Assembly: GCA_905370385.1 (NCBI GenBank)
Contig: CAJPKN010000077.1
Location: forward strand, 1 to 7,230
Origin: Stomatobaculum longum
GTDB taxonomy: Bacteria > Bacillota > Clostridia > Lachnospirales > Lachnospiraceae
Length of the DNA: 7,230 nucleotides
Direction of reading: 5' to 3'
The stretch's first letter is position 1. Each line of letters opens with the position of its first letter. Below the pieces are notes generated by a model. It was not told the origin of the DNA and made no database searches. It was given only the letters and a program-made list of their open reading frames with translations. Below are positions 6,193 through 7,230 of the stretch, in pieces. The position numbers and the translations under genes were made by a program.

Positions 6193-7230
6193 TTACGCCT
6201 CCTCTCTCTCGTCAAAGTCGCCGCCGCCCTCTGTCTGCGCGGCAACCACAGAGGCGTAAATCTCATTGTCTTTTAACAATTCTTCGTGGGTGCCGAAACC
6301 GCTCACCCGTCCCTCATCGAGCACCAGAATGCGGTCCGCATCCTTTACGCCCGAAATGCGCTGGGAGATGATGAACTTCGTTGTATTCGGAATCTTCTCC
6401 CGGAATGCCTTGCGTATGGAAGCATCCGTCGCGGTATCGACTGCGCTGGTCGAGTCGTCGAGAATCAGAATTTTCGGCTTCTTTAAGAGCGCTCTCGCAA
6501 TGCAGAGACGCTGTTTCTGTCCGCCGGACACATTGCTGCCGCCCTGTTCGATCCAGGTGTTATAGCCGTCCGGAAAACTCCGCACGAACTCATCGGCACA
6601 GGCAAGGCGGCAAGCCTCCTCGCAGTCCGCATCGCTCGCATCGGGATTTCCCCAGCGAAGGTTATCGTAAATGGTTCCGGAAAACAGAGTGTTCTTCTGG
6701 AGCACCATGCCGACTGCGTCTCGGAGCACCTTTAAGTCATAGGTCTTTACGTTCTTGCCGCCGACCAGAACCTCGCCCTCGGTCGCGTCATAGAGACGCG
6801 GAATCAGACTGACCAGAGAGGTCTTGGAGGAACCGGTTCCGCCGATGATACCGATGGTCTCACCGGAACGCACCGAAAGCGTAACATCGCTCAGCACAAA
6901 GCGCGGATTCTCTTCCTCGCGGAAATCCGGGTCCTGCCGCATCGCCTCTTCCCGTGTCATGGTCCCGTTTTCAACGGCTGCCATGCGCTCCTGCTTTTCC
7001 TTCTGTTTCCTGACTTCCTTCGGATTATCCCAATCGACCGGTTCCTCGCGCTTTCCGTAGGAAAACGAAACCTTCGAAAAGACCACCGATCCGTCTTCCA
7101 CTTCCGTAATCGGCTGTTCGGGCGTCTGAATCTTCGGAATTTCCGAGAGCACTTCTTCGATGCGCCGTCCGCTTGCCACCGACATCGTAATCATGACGAA
7201 GACCATAGCCAGCATCATGAGCGACATCAG
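6193..7230 (-). CDS. ABC exporter half-transporter, 5'-truncated by window edge (degenerate-site partner)
   Basis: Only the C-terminal part is present. It opens with the last hydrophobic membrane segment (MMLAMVFVMITM), then an ATPase domain, and the true start lies beyond 7230. Counting from the codon at 7227, Walker A is GGTGSSKT (129-136, with Ser in place of the usual third Gly), Q-loop Gln177, signature SGGQ (234-237), Walker B ILILDD with Asp258 where the catalytic Glu is expected, and SQR (Gln289) where the switch His is expected. By family knowledge these changes mark the degenerate ATP site of heterodimeric ABC exporters. A charged insertion of about 45 residues separates the A-loop Tyr57 from the strand starting near Val111. 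The stop at 6193 is four bases before the partner's start, and the partner's Shine-Dalgarno lies in this gene's last codons, so translation is likely coupled. The substrate is unknown. Confidence 0.92.
   Translation of the reverse strand: MMSLMMLAMVFVMITMSVASGRRIEEVLSEIPKIQTPEQPITEVEDGSVVFSKVSFSYGKREEPVDWDNPKEVRKQKEKQERMAAVENGTMTREEAMRQDPDFREEENPRFVLSDVTLSVRSGETIGIIGGTGSSKTSLVSLIPRLYDATEGEVLVGGKNVKTYDLKVLRDAVGMVLQKNTLFSGTIYDNLRWGNPDASDADCEEACRLACADEFVRSFPDGYNTWIEQGGSNVSGGQKQRLCIARALLKKPKILILDDSTSAVDTATDASIRKAFREKIPNTTKFIISQRISGVKDADRILVLDEGRVSGFGTHEELLKDNEIYASVVAAQTEGGGDFDEREEA

Noticed and set aside
6189..6266. 26-codon upstream extension of the second ABC gene
   Set aside because: It overlaps the first ABC gene by about 70 bases and encodes an arginine-rich stretch with no match to the family. 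The ATG at 6188 has a good Shine-Dalgarno.
1..7230. tRNA, rRNA, CRISPR, insertion sequence or prophage features
   Set aside because: No repeated spacer pattern, transposase-like frame, terminal inverted repeats or tRNA-like cloverleaf was seen. The window is almost fully accounted for by minus-strand genes, and the longest gap is under 70 bases.

Overview
This window is a compact, apparently co-directional stretch of chromosomal DNA in which every gene I can support lies on the minus strand, so biological order runs from high to low coordinates. Moderately high GC, strong AGGAGG-type ribosome binding sites that overlap the preceding stop codons, and the order pyrH-frr-uppS-cdsA-dxr-rseP all point to a Gram-positive Firmicute. 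The style of the two ABC exporter half-transporters is most like Clostridia, plausibly Lachnospiraceae. That family placement is an inference from gene order and protein style, not from a database search.

Layout in transcription order: (1) 7230-4302, two tandem ABC exporter half-transporters four bases apart. The first is cut by the window edge, so only the end of its membrane domain and its nucleotide-binding domain are seen. Together they look like an asymmetric heterodimer with one degenerate and one canonical ATP site. (2) 4305-4277, a good sigma-A-type promoter whose -35 box overlaps the stop codon of the second ABC gene. (3) 4236-2950, pyrH (UMP kinase) and frr (ribosome recycling factor). 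(4) 2925-2900, a rho-independent terminator-like hairpin directly after frr. (5) 2882-1, uppS, cdsA, dxr and the start of rseP, nearly touching and each with its own Shine-Dalgarno sequence.

The genes work together as a growth-linked housekeeping block. PyrH supplies UDP for pyrimidine nucleotides, Frr recycles ribosomes, Dxr starts the committed MEP route to isoprenoids, UppS makes the undecaprenyl chain that carries cell-wall precursors, CdsA makes CDP-diacylglycerol for phospholipids, and RseP is a membrane site-2 protease. The ABC pair is a separate transport function that happens to sit upstream, where many Firmicutes have rpsB-tsf.

The points that deserve a second look are a one-base frameshift in cdsA, the terminator wedged between frr and uppS with no room for a new promoter, and the asymmetric motifs and charged insertion in the ABC pair. 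I found no RNA gene, CRISPR array, mobile element or clearly novel system; most of the window is ordinary core genome.
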